Positions 7,972 through 16,041 of a stretch of DNA of 19,166 bases are shown piece by piece. The stretch lies in the NCBI GenBank assembly GCA_905202605.1, contig CAJKSU010000031.1, positions 1 through 19,166 of the forward strand, given 5' to 3'. The notes beneath the pieces are model-generated. The model saw nothing but the letters and a program-made list of their open reading frames with translations. It was not told where the DNA came from and searched no databases. The number at the start of each line of letters is the position of its first letter. The stretch's first letter is position 1. Position numbers and translations under genes: made by a program. This DNA comes from an uncultured Eubacteriales bacterium (GTDB lineage Bacteria; Bacillota; Clostridia; Oscillospirales; Oscillospiraceae).

Positions 7972-8065
7972 AGTGCCTCCTATATAATAGATTCTTATTC
8001 AGCGGCAGCAGTTCGCATATGCAGGTCACCTCCATCATAGTTGTATGCATTTGGAAAAGGTATAT
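7957..8065 (-). promoter_or_regulatory. Kinase mRNA leader with 14-bp stem burying the start codon
   Basis: ATATACCTTTTCCA (7957-7970) and TGGAAAAGGTATAT (8052-8065) are perfect inverted copies. In the minus-strand transcript the first bases of the message can pair with codons 1-5 of the kinase, covering the U and G of the AUG. The 81-base loop holds the ribosome site and a short leader ORF. This geometry suggests translational attenuation, in which stalling or translation in the leader controls access to the start codon. Confidence 0.6.
7995..8018 (-). CDS. Putative 7-residue leader peptide (MRTAAAE)
   Basis: Within the kinase mRNA leader, GGAGGTG lies 8 bases before an ATG that opens MRTAAAE and stops 23 bases before the kinase start. 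The ribosome site is at least as good as that of the kinase itself. A second overlapping frame begins MHTTMMEVTC at 8050 and runs 40 codons to 7928, across the stem and kinase start, but lacks a clear ribosome site. Either could serve as a regulatory leader. Purely sequence-based and unproven. Confidence 0.4.
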   Translation of the reverse strand: MRTAAAE

Positions 8066-8077
8066 TGTGTTAATTTG

Positions 8078-8106
8078 ATTATAGCATACGAATGAAAAAT
8101 GTACAA
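8078..8106 (-). promoter_or_regulatory. Extended -10 promoter of the kinase gene
   Basis: On the minus strand TGC-TATAAT (8086-8078) is a perfect -10 box with the TG extension. Seventeen bases upstream is TTGTAC (8106-8101), a weak -35. The start of transcription would fall near 8071, just before the left arm of the inverted repeat, giving a leader of about 100 nt. Confidence 0.7.
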
Positions 8107-8146
8107 GGAAGCGCAGAACATTCATCGAAAAGAAAGGCATTGTAAA

Positions 8147-9070
8147 ATGGCTAATCTAATTGGCATCGACCATGGCTACGCCGCCATGAAAACCGCCCAC
8201 TGCTCGTTCCCAACCGGGCTGGTAACCTATGCCCATGAGCCATACAGCAGCGACCATGTGCTGGAATATGACGGTCAGTTTTATGTGATCGGTTCCGGGC
8301 GGCAGGCACTTCAAAAGGACAAAACCGCTACGGAGAGCTACTACCTTTTGACCTTGGCAGCCATCGCCATGGAACTGGAGGCAAGGAAGCTGCCCGGTGA
8401 AGCGGAGGTGATTCTGGCGGCGGGACTGCCGCTGACCAGCTTCGGCAGGGATAAGAAAGCGTTTCGGCAGTACCTCCTGCGGGACGGCAAACCCATAGAT
8501 TTTCGCTATGAGGGCCATCCTTACCGGATCACCATAAAAGACGTACAGCTATTCCCCCAGGGCTACTCCGCTGTCATCTGGCAGCCGGAATTATTGGAGC
8601 AACCCTCTGTGATTGTGGCAGACATCGGCGGCTGGACGGTGGACTTGATGGAGGTGGACAATCAAGTTCCCAATGCCGCCATCTGCCGGAGCCTGGAGCT
8701 TGGTGTAATCCGGTGCCTGAATGAGATCTCCGAACAGCTCCGCCGAACCCTTGGCCTGTCTCTAACCAATGCCCAAATCGAAAGCGTGCTCCGGGGCACA
8801 CCCAGCAGCTTGTCCAGAGAAGTGCGAGAACTCATCCAGAAGGAGGCAGAGCGCTACACTGCCCGCCTCCTTTCTGCTATTCAGGAGTGCGGCATGGACT
8901 ACCGCGCCATGCCCATGGTGGTGCTGGGCGGCGGCGCTTCGATTCTTACCCGCCACGTGTCGCCCCGTGCGGGCTTGTGTGGGCTTTTCGCACTGGAGGA
9001 CGATAAGCGGAACGCCCAGGGGTTTCAGCGGCTGTGTGAGCGGATGTCAGCGGGATGCACAGAGCGGTAA
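8147..9070 (+). CDS. ParM/StbA-type actin-like ATPase (plasmid-segregation family)
   Basis: The 307-residue product fits the ParM/Alp actin-like family, which forms filaments that separate plasmid or element copies. Motifs are the phosphate-1 loop IGIDHGYAAMK (about 5-15), the phosphate-2 loop ADIGGWTVD with Asp159, and the adenosine-binding VVLGGGAS near 258-265. The ATG at 8147 was chosen over an in-frame upstream start because the family fold begins MANLIGID and AAAGG lies 9 bases before it. No ParR adaptor or centromere repeats are visible nearby. The 3' neighbour is a broken gene, so the original operon partner may be lost. Segregation of the circular element form is inferred from the family. 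Confidence 0.85.
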   Translation: MANLIGIDHGYAAMKTAHCSFPTGLVTYAHEPYSSDHVLEYDGQFYVIGSGRQALQKDKTATESYYLLTLAAIAMELEARKLPGEAEVILAAGLPLTSFGRDKKAFRQYLLRDGKPIDFRYEGHPYRITIKDVQLFPQGYSAVIWQPELLEQPSVIVADIGGWTVDLMEVDNQVPNAAICRSLELGVIRCLNEISEQLRRTLGLSLTNAQIESVLRGTPSSLSREVRELIQKEAERYTARLLSAIQECGMDYRAMPMVVLGGGASILTRHVSPRAGLCGLFALEDDKRNAQGFQRLCERMSAGCTER

Positions 9071-9125
9071 AAATTGCAGTTTAGCTTGGAATATTAAGTT
9101 GCCTTTTTTCTTCGGTTTGGTATAG

Positions 9126-9485
9126 GTATATGGACGCACACTGCCCCGGTCCGCCCACGGCACCGCCAGCCTGGGCACACCAACCTCCTCGGGCAGCGCC
9201 ATTATGGCGGCGGTGCTGGATTTGTTCGAGCGCATTATCAACCCGGAGCTGACGGCCCGCCGGGTGAACGTCACCGCCATCCGGGTGCTGCCGGAGGACA
9301 GCGTTCCGCCCCAGTTGGACCTGTTCACGGACACCCGGGCGGCAGAGCAGGAAAAGAGCCTCCAGCGGGCCATGCTCCGGCTGCGGAAGCGCTACGGCAA
9401 GAACGCAGTCCTGCGGGGCCACGACCTCCAGGAGGGGGCCACAACGATTCAAAGAAACAGTCAGATTGGAGGACACCGCGCATGA
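9126..9485 (+). pseudogene. 3' remnant of a Y-family DNA polymerase (DinB/UmuC type)
   Basis: The open frame reads YGRTLPRSAHGTASLG..., FERIINPELTARRVNVTA... and ...AMLRLRKRYGKNAVLRG. This is the little-finger end of an error-prone Y-family polymerase of the kind carried on Firmicutes elements with a YolD-like partner. The palm and fingers (roughly the first 300 residues) are missing, and a stop at 9123-9125 closes the frame upstream. ATG 9204 could start a 93-aa fragment, but that would have no polymerase activity. The TGA overlaps the ATG of the next gene, preserving the usual umuC-yolD coupling. Confidence 0.85.
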
Positions 9486-9891
9486 ACATCTATGCAGACA
9501 TCATCCACCAACCCCGTCCGGAATCCAGCCATCCCCGGATGCGCCGGGAGGAACGGGCAAGCTCTTTGCGCCCTTCGCGGCCCTCAGCGGCCACGATCAG
9601 GCGGTCCACGACCGGGAAAAGGTCCTGGTGCTCAGGGTGCTGATGACGGACTATGCTCTGGAGGAGCTGGACCGGAAGCTGCAAGCCCTCCAGAAGGGCG
9701 ACGCCGTCACCGTCACCTGGTTTCTGCCCCTCCAGCGGGCCGAAAACGAGGTCCTGGGGCAGTATTTCACCGCCGCAGACACCTTCGAGAGGCTGGACCC
9801 CTATGAGCGGCTCCTGTATTTGAAAGGTCAGGTCATCCCCATGGACGATCTGGCGGACCTGCGGAGAGAGGCGCCCCATGAATTGCAGTAG
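9482..9891 (+). pseudogene. YolD-like protein gene with a one-base frameshift
   Basis: The frame from ATG 9482 reads MNIYADIIHQPRPESSHPRM...RREERA, the typical YolD-like start. The family sequence then continues in another frame as KLFAPFAALSGHDQAV... to ...DLRREAPHELQ at 9891. One base appears lost at about 9558 in GGGC-AAGCTC; restoring it gives ...ERA-KLFAPFAAL. YolD-like proteins accompany Y-family polymerases, and here both partners are damaged. A sequencing error is possible for this gene but would not explain the truncated neighbour. Confidence 0.8.
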
Positions 9892-10061
9892 AAGAAAGCA
9901 GTTTGCCCAGCAATAAAAGCACCGTTTCCCACAGGCTCGGCAGTCCAAAGGAGGCTGGTGCAGGCATGTCAATATTTTGTTCCTCTCACTTTGTAAAATG
10001 ATACTTTTCCCCTTTGCGGAGAACCATTAAAATAGATAGTATCAAAAAAGGAGGAATCGTT

Positions 10062-11810
10062 ATGTCCTATTTTATTCAGGGGTCATGTATCAACTGTGGC
10101 CGCTGTGCCGCAGTCTGTCCCGTGGCCGCTCCCGCGTCCGACGGCCTGCAATATCAGATCAACAAGGATACCTGCCTGTCCTGCGGCGCCTGCGCCGAGG
10201 CCTGCCGCCTGGGGATCATCTTCCCGGAGGGCTATATAAAAGAAGCACATCCCCACGGACCAGTGGAGAAGTCCTGTGATATCTTAGTCATCGGCGGCGG
10301 CGCTGCCGGTCTGATCGCCGCGGCGAAATCTGCGGAAGCCGGAAAAAGAGTCATTCTGCTGGAGAAGCTTCCCAAGCTGGGGGGCGGCAGCCAGTTTGCT
10401 CAGGGCCTGCGCATGTTTTCTAGCCAGATGGAGAAGGATGCCGGTGTGCCGGATCAGATGGATGACTATATCCGCTCTGCTCTGAACACCTGCCGCTGGG
10501 AGGTGGATCCGCACCTGATCGCAAACGCCTTCCACGCGCTGCCCGAGTGCTTCGACTGGATGTGCTCCTGGGCGGATATGTCGGACTGGACCGTGGAGAT
10601 CAATCCCTTCGGCCAGAAGTCCGTGAATAAGAAGAATGGCCGGGATGCGGGCTGGTTTGTGACCCAGAACATGGAGCAGCGTTGCCGGGATACCGGCGTG
10701 GAAATCCTCACGGAATGCGCCGCAAAGCAGCTGGTAATGGAACGCGGCAAGGTCGTGGGCGTGGTTGCTGAAGACAGCGGCGGTGAGGTTCGCATTTCCT
10801 GCCGGGCCTGTCTGCTGGCCACGGGCAATATCTCCTACGGGGATGTGCTCAAGCGCACACTGCCCGGCTACTACTATGCCGACAGCTACCGGAACTCCCA
10901 CCGCTGGCCCGCAAACACCGGCGACCATATTTCCATGGCCGAGGACGCGGGCATCTCTGTGGACTACGACAGCGTGGCCGCTGCCTATCTGGGCGGTATG
11001 ATTGCCAAGGGCGTGGAAGGACCCATGATGCTTCTTGTGGACAAGGGGGACGCCCTGAAGGTCAACAAGAACGGCAAGCGCTGGATCAACGAGTCTGTGA
11101 ACAGCGAATCTGCCATCTGGGCCCAGATCAGACAGCCCGGCTGCGCCTCTTTTACCATTCTGGATAAAACGCTGCTGGACAGCCCCAATGAGCCGCCCTA
11201 TATGCCTGTTGTGAACCGCAGCGGACGGAACATTGGCGAAGGCATCCCCGGCCCCGACGGGAAGTTCTCCAAGGCCGTGAGCTTCGGGCCTCCCGGCGGC
11301 CATGGTCCAGGAGGCCCCGGCGGTCCCGGCGGTTCCGGGGGTCCCGGCGGCGCTCCCGTAGACAAGGAGACAGCCCTGCGCCGGGCAGCGGAATACCAGG
11401 GCGGCCACGTGTTCGTGGGCGAGACTCTGGAGGAGCTGGCCCGGAATATGGGCGTTCCTGAGGAAACCTTCCTGGCAACTGTAGAACGGTACAACGCCCT
11501 CTGCCACAAGAGCCACGACGATGATTTCTACAAGCTGCCCAACTACTTAAAACCCCTTCAGAACGGCCCCTTCTTCGCCATCCGCAGCCATATGGCCACC
11601 GACGGCGTGTTCGGCGGTCTTGACGCCGACGAGAACGCCAATGTGCTCAGCCGCGGTGCGCCTGTAGAGGGACTCTACTGCGCCGGCGACACCATCGGAA
11701 ACCGCTACATCAATCAGGGCGGTGAGAAGCTGGAGTGCATCAACGACTTCTCCTGGGCCTTTGCCAGCGGCTATCTGGCAGGAAACAAAATGCTGGAGTA
11801 TCTCGGTTGA
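10062..11810 (+). CDS. Ferredoxin-fused FAD reductase (fumarate-reductase flavoprotein family)
   Basis: The 582-residue cytoplasmic protein starts with a 2x[4Fe-4S] ferredoxin module: CINCGRCAAVC (Cys9-19) and CLSCGACAEAC (Cys38-48). A Rossmann FAD site follows (DILVIGGGAAGLIAAAKSAE, 73-92), then an FAD_binding_2/FrdA-type body with LLATGNISYGD, GKRWINESVNSE and a closing GLYCAGDTIGN...GGEKLECINDFSWAFASGY. Such enzymes pass electrons from ferredoxin-like clusters to FAD and reduce C=C bonds of small acids or related acceptors; the substrate is not evident. A Gly/Pro-rich collagen-like insert at about 408-432 is unusual. There is no signal peptide, haem motif or FMN_bind domain. ATG 10062 has an AAGGAGG site. 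A terminator follows, so it is probably monocistronic. Confidence 0.85.
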   Translation: MSYFIQGSCINCGRCAAVCPVAAPASDGLQYQINKDTCLSCGACAEACRLGIIFPEGYIKEAHPHGPVEKSCDILVIGGGAAGLIAAAKSAEAGKRVILLEKLPKLGGGSQFAQGLRMFSSQMEKDAGVPDQMDDYIRSALNTCRWEVDPHLIANAFHALPECFDWMCSWADMSDWTVEINPFGQKSVNKKNGRDAGWFVTQNMEQRCRDTGVEILTECAAKQLVMERGKVVGVVAEDSGGEVRISCRACLLATGNISYGDVLKRTLPGYYYADSYRNSHRWPANTGDHISMAEDAGISVDYDSVAAAYLGGMIAKGVEGPMMLLVDKGDALKVNKNGKRWINESVNSESAIWAQIRQPGCASFTILDKTLLDSPNEPPYMPVVNRSGRNIGEGIPGPDGKFSKAVSFGPPGGHGPGGPGGPGGSGGPGGAPVDKETALRRAAEYQGGHVFVGETLEELARNMGVPEETFLATVERYNALCHKSHDDDFYKLPNYLKPLQNGPFFAIRSHMATDGVFGGLDADENANVLSRGAPVEGLYCAGDTIGNRYINQGGEKLECINDFSWAFASGYLAGNKMLEYLG

Positions 11811-11819
11811 GTTTTCATT

Positions 11820-11850
11820 CGGGCTGCTGTATTCTACGGCAGCCCGTTTT
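11820..11850 (+). terminator. Rho-independent terminator after the flavoprotein gene
   Basis: CGGGCTGCTGTA (11820-11831) pairs with TACGGCAGCCCG (11835-11846), a 12-bp stem with one wobble and a three-base loop, followed by TTTT. It lies 9 bases after the stop codon and 21 bases before the next ATG. The exporter genes therefore need their own promoter or read-through. Confidence 0.85.
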
Positions 11851-11871
11851 CCTGTTGCAAGGAGTGAAGCT

Positions 11872-13596
11872 ATGTTCAAAAAACTAACCCCATATTTGAA
11901 GCCCCACAGCAGGGACATCTGGCTCAGCGCCTTTTGCTCGGCGCTGGAGTCTCTGTTTGCCCTGCTGATTCCGCTGGTCATGGCGGCCATCATGGATAAG
12001 GGCGTACAGAATGCCAATCTGAGCTATACCGTGAAAAATGGTCTGCTTATGATGGCAATGGCCCTGTGTGTGGTGGCGGCGGGGGTCTATTCCATGAAGT
12101 TTGCCACCCGGGCAGGACTGGGCCTGGGCACAGACCTGCGCTCCGCAGCCTACCGAAAAATGCAGGTCTTTACTTTCCAGGATCTCGAATCCTTCGGCAC
12201 CGCGTCCCTGATCACCCGGCTGACCACTGACGTGACCACCATCCAAACCACTGCCATTCAAGCCATCAAGTATCTGGTGCGAACCCCCAGCATGCTGGTG
12301 TTCTCTGCTGTGTTCAGCTTTTTGATCTCCCCAAAGCTGACCTGGATGTTCGTGGCGCTGATCCCCCTGGTACTTCTGGTGGTGCTGGTGGTGATCGTCA
12401 AGCTGCGGCCCTTGTTCCAGCGGATGCAGCAGTGCATTGACCGGCTGAACCGGGTGGTGCAGGAGAATATCATCTCCATGGGGCTGGTCAAAGCCTTCTG
12501 CCGACAGAAGCAGCAGAAAGAGGTGTTCGCAGACAGCAACGGTCAGGTCTTTGAAACCTCTGACCGGGCCATGGGTCTGTCCATCCTGTCCTCGCCTCTG
12601 GGCAATCTGATTCTCTACCTGGGCACGGTGCTACTGTACTGGTACGGCGGCCGGGATGTGATGGCGGGAGCCCTCTCCGTGGGCCAGCTTTCAGGACTCT
12701 GCGCCTACCTGACCCAGATCCTGACCCGGGTCATTATGCTGGCGAATATCTCCGTCATGTTCTCCCGCTCCCTGATCTCCTTCCAGCGGCTGCTGGAGGT
12801 CATCGACACGGAGCCCGCCATTCTGGACGGATCCGGAGAAACTGTAGCTGACGGCTCCGTGACATTCCGCCATGTGGACTTCGGCTATCCGGACAGCCCC
12901 CTGCTGCTCAAGGACCTGAGCCTGGAGATCCCCGCAGGCCAGACTGTAGGGATCATCGGCGGCACCGGCTCCGGCAAGAGCACGTTGGTGTCTCTGATCC
13001 CCAGGCTCTACGACATCTCCAGGGGCGAACTCCGGGTGGGCAGCCATCCTGTAGAGGCTTATACCCTGGCTCAGCTCCGGGAGGCCATCGCCTTCGTGCC
13101 CCAGACCAGCATGCTGTTCTCCGGGCCTCTGAAGGACAGCCTGCGATGGGGCGACCCGGATGCTTCCGATCAGGAGCTTGCGGATGCCTGCCGGGCGGCC
13201 TGCGCCGACGGCTTCATTCAGCATCTGCCCCAGGGCTACGATACGGAGATCGGCCAGGGCGGCAGCAACCTCTCCGGCGGTCAGCGGCAGCGGCTCTGCA
13301 TTGCCCGGGCCATCCTGAAAAAGCCGAAGATCCTGATCCTGGACGACGCCACCTCCGCCGTGGATATGGCCACCGACGCCGCCATCCGGGCCTCTTTCCG
13401 GACGCTGCTGCCCGGCACCACCAAGCTGATCATTGCCCAGCGCATCTCCTCCATTGCCCAGGCAGACCGCATCCTGGTCATGGACCAGGGCCGTCTGGTG
13501 GGCGACGGCACCCATCAGGAACTGCTGGCCCAATGTCCAATTTACCGGGAGCTCTGCCAACTGCAGCACTACGGAGAGGAGGCGGCTTATGCGTAA
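11872..13596 (+). CDS. ABC exporter half-transporter with degenerate ATP site
   Basis: The 574-residue protein has a six-helix type IV exporter membrane domain (about 1-310) fused to an ABC ATPase. Motifs are Walker A GGTGSGKST (363-371), LSGGQ (from 467) and Walker B LILDD. The catalytic Glu is replaced by Asp492, and the switch His by Gln523 (IIAQR). This pair of changes marks the non-catalytic partner of heterodimeric exporters such as TM287/288, LmrCD and BmrCD. ATG 11872 is preceded by AAGGAG; the longer upstream frame runs through the flavoprotein gene and terminator and was rejected. The end overlaps the partner gene by 8 nt. The substrate is unknown, likely a drug or small amphipath. 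Confidence 0.93.
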   Translation: MFKKLTPYLKPHSRDIWLSAFCSALESLFALLIPLVMAAIMDKGVQNANLSYTVKNGLLMMAMALCVVAAGVYSMKFATRAGLGLGTDLRSAAYRKMQVFTFQDLESFGTASLITRLTTDVTTIQTTAIQAIKYLVRTPSMLVFSAVFSFLISPKLTWMFVALIPLVLLVVLVVIVKLRPLFQRMQQCIDRLNRVVQENIISMGLVKAFCRQKQQKEVFADSNGQVFETSDRAMGLSILSSPLGNLILYLGTVLLYWYGGRDVMAGALSVGQLSGLCAYLTQILTRVIMLANISVMFSRSLISFQRLLEVIDTEPAILDGSGETVADGSVTFRHVDFGYPDSPLLLKDLSLEIPAGQTVGIIGGTGSGKSTLVSLIPRLYDISRGELRVGSHPVEAYTLAQLREAIAFVPQTSMLFSGPLKDSLRWGDPDASDQELADACRAACADGFIQHLPQGYDTEIGQGGSNLSGGQRQRLCIARAILKKPKILILDDATSAVDMATDAAIRASFRTLLPGTTKLIIAQRISSIAQADRILVMDQGRLVGDGTHQELLAQCPIYRELCQLQHYGEEAAYA

Positions 13597-15361
13597 GAAA
13601 TTGAGCGGCAAGGCGCTTCTGCGGCCCATAGGCTTCCTGCTGAGGCGGATGCTCCGTTATCCGGGCCTGATGCTGCTGACCCTGCTGACCCTGGCCGTGA
13701 CCACCGCCGCAACTCTGGCGATTCCCTACTTTGCAAAGCTCATTATCAACGACTGCATCCTGAAGGGGGATATCCCCGGCCTTTTTCGGCTGCTGGCGGT
13801 CATGGTGGCGGTATACCTGCTCAGCACGCTCTCTACCTACGGCACCAGCCGCATTCTGGTCCGGGTGGCTCAGCGGGTCAGCCACGACCTGCGGGCGGAG
13901 CTTTTCGATCGGATGCAGACACTGCCCATGGCTGTCTTTCACAGCCACACCCACGGCCAGCTCATGAGCACCTATACCAACGACATCGACACGATCTCCA
14001 ACTTTATCAGTTCCTCCCTGGCCAACGCCATTACCAGCGTGCTGGGCTTCGTGGGGATCCTGGCAATGCTGCTGGTGATGAATCCTCTGCTGACCCTGGT
14101 CAGCGCCCTGTTCCTGGGCCTCCAGTATCTTATTATGAAGAAGTCCGGCAGTATCAGCCGCAGAGGCTTCGTGGGCCAGCAGGCAGCGCTGGCGGACCTG
14201 AACGGATTCATCGAGGAGTACACCGAGGGCCAGAAGGTCGTGAAGCTCTTTCAGCAGGAGGACTTCGCTGTGGCAGGCTTTGAGACCAGGAACCAGGCCC
14301 TCCAGGACGCGGCTTATCAGGCCCAGGTCTACTCCGGTATTATCAATCCGGCGCTGGGCGGCGTGGCGGAGATCAACAATGCCATGACCTGCACCGTGGG
14401 CGTGCTTCTGACCATCACCGGCCATTTCGACCTTGGCTCTCTGGTGGCCTTTATCCAGTATGTGCAGCAGGGCGGCCATCAAATCGGATCTCTTGCGAAT
14501 CTCGTCAACATGGTTCTGTCCGCCGCCGCTGGCACGGAACGGGTCATGGATATGCTGGAGGCGGAGCCGGAGGTAGACACCGGGACCGTAACGCTGGAAG
14601 GGATCTGCTGGTCTGACGGCACGCCCCTGCGGGGTCAAATCGCCTTCGAGCATATGGATTTCAGCTATGTCCCGGGGACTCCGGTACTGAAGGATATCTC
14701 CTTCGTGGCGGAGCCGGGAAAAAAGATTGCCCTGGTGGGATCCACCGGTGCGGGAAAATCCACCATTGTGAACCTGCTGAACCGCTTTTACGAAATCGAC
14801 GGCGGCACCATCACCTACGACGGAATCGACCTGAAGGACATCCGAAAGGACGCCCTGCGGAGCACCCTCAGCATGGTGCTTCAGGACACCCACCTGTTTA
14901 CGGGCACGATTCGGGAGAATATCCGGTTTGGCCGGCTGGACGCCACCGACGGGGAGGTGGAGCAGGCTGCGATCCTGGCCAACGCGGACTTCTTTATCCG
15001 GCATCTGCCCCAGGGCTATGATACAGTCCTGACTGCCGACGGCAGCTCCCTGTCTCAGGGCCAGAGGCAGCTGTTGGCCATTGCCCGGGCGGCGGTGGCA
15101 AACCCGACGGTGCTGGTGCTGGATGAGGCCACCAGCTCCATCGACACCCACACAGAGAAGCTCATTGAGGCCGGCATGAACCGGCTCATGGAGGGGCGGA
15201 CAGTTTTCATCATCGCCCACCGGCTCTCCACTGTCCGGGACTGCGACACGATTCTGGTTCTGGAGCACGGCCAGATCATCGAGCGGGGCAGCCATCAGGA
15301 GCTGCTCCGGCAGGAGGGGCGGTACTACAGCCTGTACACCGGCGCCGCAGAGCTGGCGTAA
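13589..15361 (+). CDS. ABC exporter half-transporter, catalytic partner
   Basis: The 590-residue protein has an N-terminal six-helix membrane domain and a C-terminal ATPase. It shows Walker A GSTGAGKST (384-392), Walker B VLVLDEATS with Glu513 intact, and switch His544 (IIAHR). Its signature is LSQGQ (from 488), with Gln for the first Gly. Because composite sites form from Walker motifs of one subunit and the signature of the other, it complements the degenerate upstream subunit. The start ATG lies in the upstream stop (ATGCGTAA), with GGAGAGGAGG before it. Coding is GC-rich like the upstream partner. No terminator is visible in the 75 bases before the insertion element. Confidence 0.93.
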   Translation: MRKKLSGKALLRPIGFLLRRMLRYPGLMLLTLLTLAVTTAATLAIPYFAKLIINDCILKGDIPGLFRLLAVMVAVYLLSTLSTYGTSRILVRVAQRVSHDLRAELFDRMQTLPMAVFHSHTHGQLMSTYTNDIDTISNFISSSLANAITSVLGFVGILAMLLVMNPLLTLVSALFLGLQYLIMKKSGSISRRGFVGQQAALADLNGFIEEYTEGQKVVKLFQQEDFAVAGFETRNQALQDAAYQAQVYSGIINPALGGVAEINNAMTCTVGVLLTITGHFDLGSLVAFIQYVQQGGHQIGSLANLVNMVLSAAAGTERVMDMLEAEPEVDTGTVTLEGICWSDGTPLRGQIAFEHMDFSYVPGTPVLKDISFVAEPGKKIALVGSTGAGKSTIVNLLNRFYEIDGGTITYDGIDLKDIRKDALRSTLSMVLQDTHLFTGTIRENIRFGRLDATDGEVEQAAILANADFFIRHLPQGYDTVLTADGSSLSQGQRQLLAIARAAVANPTVLVLDEATSSIDTHTEKLIEAGMNRLMEGRTVFIIAHRLSTVRDCDTILVLEHGQIIERGSHQELLRQEGRYYSLYTGAAELA

Positions 15362-15428
15362 TCCGCGGAGATCGTATCTTTCACGGCATTCTGCGTTAAT
15401 CCCCAATATAAAAACGTGCATTCAAAAC

Positions 15429-15436
15429 ATGATATG
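15429..15436 (+). repeat. Left copy of the 8-bp direct repeat ATGATATG flanking the IS
   Basis: ATGATATG abuts the IS left end (TACCCCC) and recurs at 16730-16737, just where transposase similarity ends. It could be a target duplication, though IS3 elements usually duplicate 3-5 bp. Confidence 0.5.
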
Positions 15437-15437
15437 T

Positions 15438-15469
15438 ACCCCCAATACTGGACACCCAGTATTGGGGGT
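15438..15469 (+). repeat. 14-bp perfect hairpin at the IS left end
   Basis: ACCCCCAATACTGG (15438-15451) pairs exactly with CCAGTATTGGGGGT (15456-15469) around ACAC. It covers the terminal repeat and ends 8 bases before the orfA start. Such end hairpins can block transposase translation from transcripts entering from outside, here the exporter operon. Confidence 0.8.
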
Positions 15470-15477
15470 ATTGCTAT

Positions 15478-16041
15478 ATGAAATACAGCTATGAGTACAA
15501 GCGAAAATGTGTAGAAATGTATCGGCAGGGGAAATGGCCGGAGACGCCAGACAGCATACAGGAAAGGAGCTTTCACGACACGATTCGTAAGTGGTCAAGG
15601 ATAGAGGAATCCTGCGGCCCGGAAGCACTACAGCACAAGAATCAGAACAAAGTATGGACAGCGGAAGAAAAGTATGAGCTGGTAGCCAAAGTCATGGCAG
15701 GAGCATCGTGTAAAGGAACCGCCTATGCAGCAGGAATTGACAGTGGCCTCTTGTATCAATGGGTTCAGCGGTATAAAATAGAGGGGGATGAGGGATTGGT
15801 CGCAAAGCGAAAAGGACGACTGTCCAAGGAGGCTCCTATGAAAAAGAAAGCTGCACCGGCAGAATTGACGCCATCCGAGCGAGAAGAAATGGTTCGGCTT
15901 AGAGCAAGAGTCGAGTACCTGGAAGCGGAGAACGCCGTAATAAAAAAAGAGATCGCCTTGAGAGAAGAAAAATGGGCAGAGCAACTCAAGGTGAAAAAAC
16001 AACGCTCGTCAAAGGACTCCGTGAAGAAGGATATGCCCTGA
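15478..16041 (+). CDS. IS3-family transposase OrfA (helix-turn-helix and leucine zipper)
   Basis: The 187-residue protein has two helix-turn-helix units: MKYSYEYKRKCVEMYRQG... and WTAEEKYELVAKVMAGASCKGTAYAAGIDSGLLYQWVQRY. A basic segment follows, then a coiled coil (EREEMVRLRARVEYLEAENAVIKKEIALREEK, about 140-171), as usual for DNA-binding OrfA proteins. It overlaps orfB by about 70 bases in the -1 frame. The start ATG 15478 is close behind the end hairpin and has no strong ribosome site, which suits low expression. Confidence 0.88.
   Translation: MKYSYEYKRKCVEMYRQGKWPETPDSIQERSFHDTIRKWSRIEESCGPEALQHKNQNKVWTAEEKYELVAKVMAGASCKGTAYAAGIDSGLLYQWVQRYKIEGDEGLVAKRKGRLSKEAPMKKKAAPAELTPSEREEMVRLRARVEYLEAENAVIKKEIALREEKWAEQLKVKKQRSSKDSVKKDMP

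Noticed and set aside
10005..10042. Candidate promoter (TAAAAT or TAGTAT) before the flavoprotein gene
   Set aside because: No -35 box at a proper distance, and the TAGTAT option would place transcription start inside the ribosome site.
10284..11516. 410-codon open frame on the minus strand
   Set aside because: Antisense shadow of the flavoprotein gene with no domain signal or ribosome site.
13478..15421. 647-codon open frame on the minus strand
   Set aside because: It lies opposite the ABC exporter genes, is low in recognisable motifs and rich in His/Gln/Gly, and is explained by the high GC and codon bias of the real genes.
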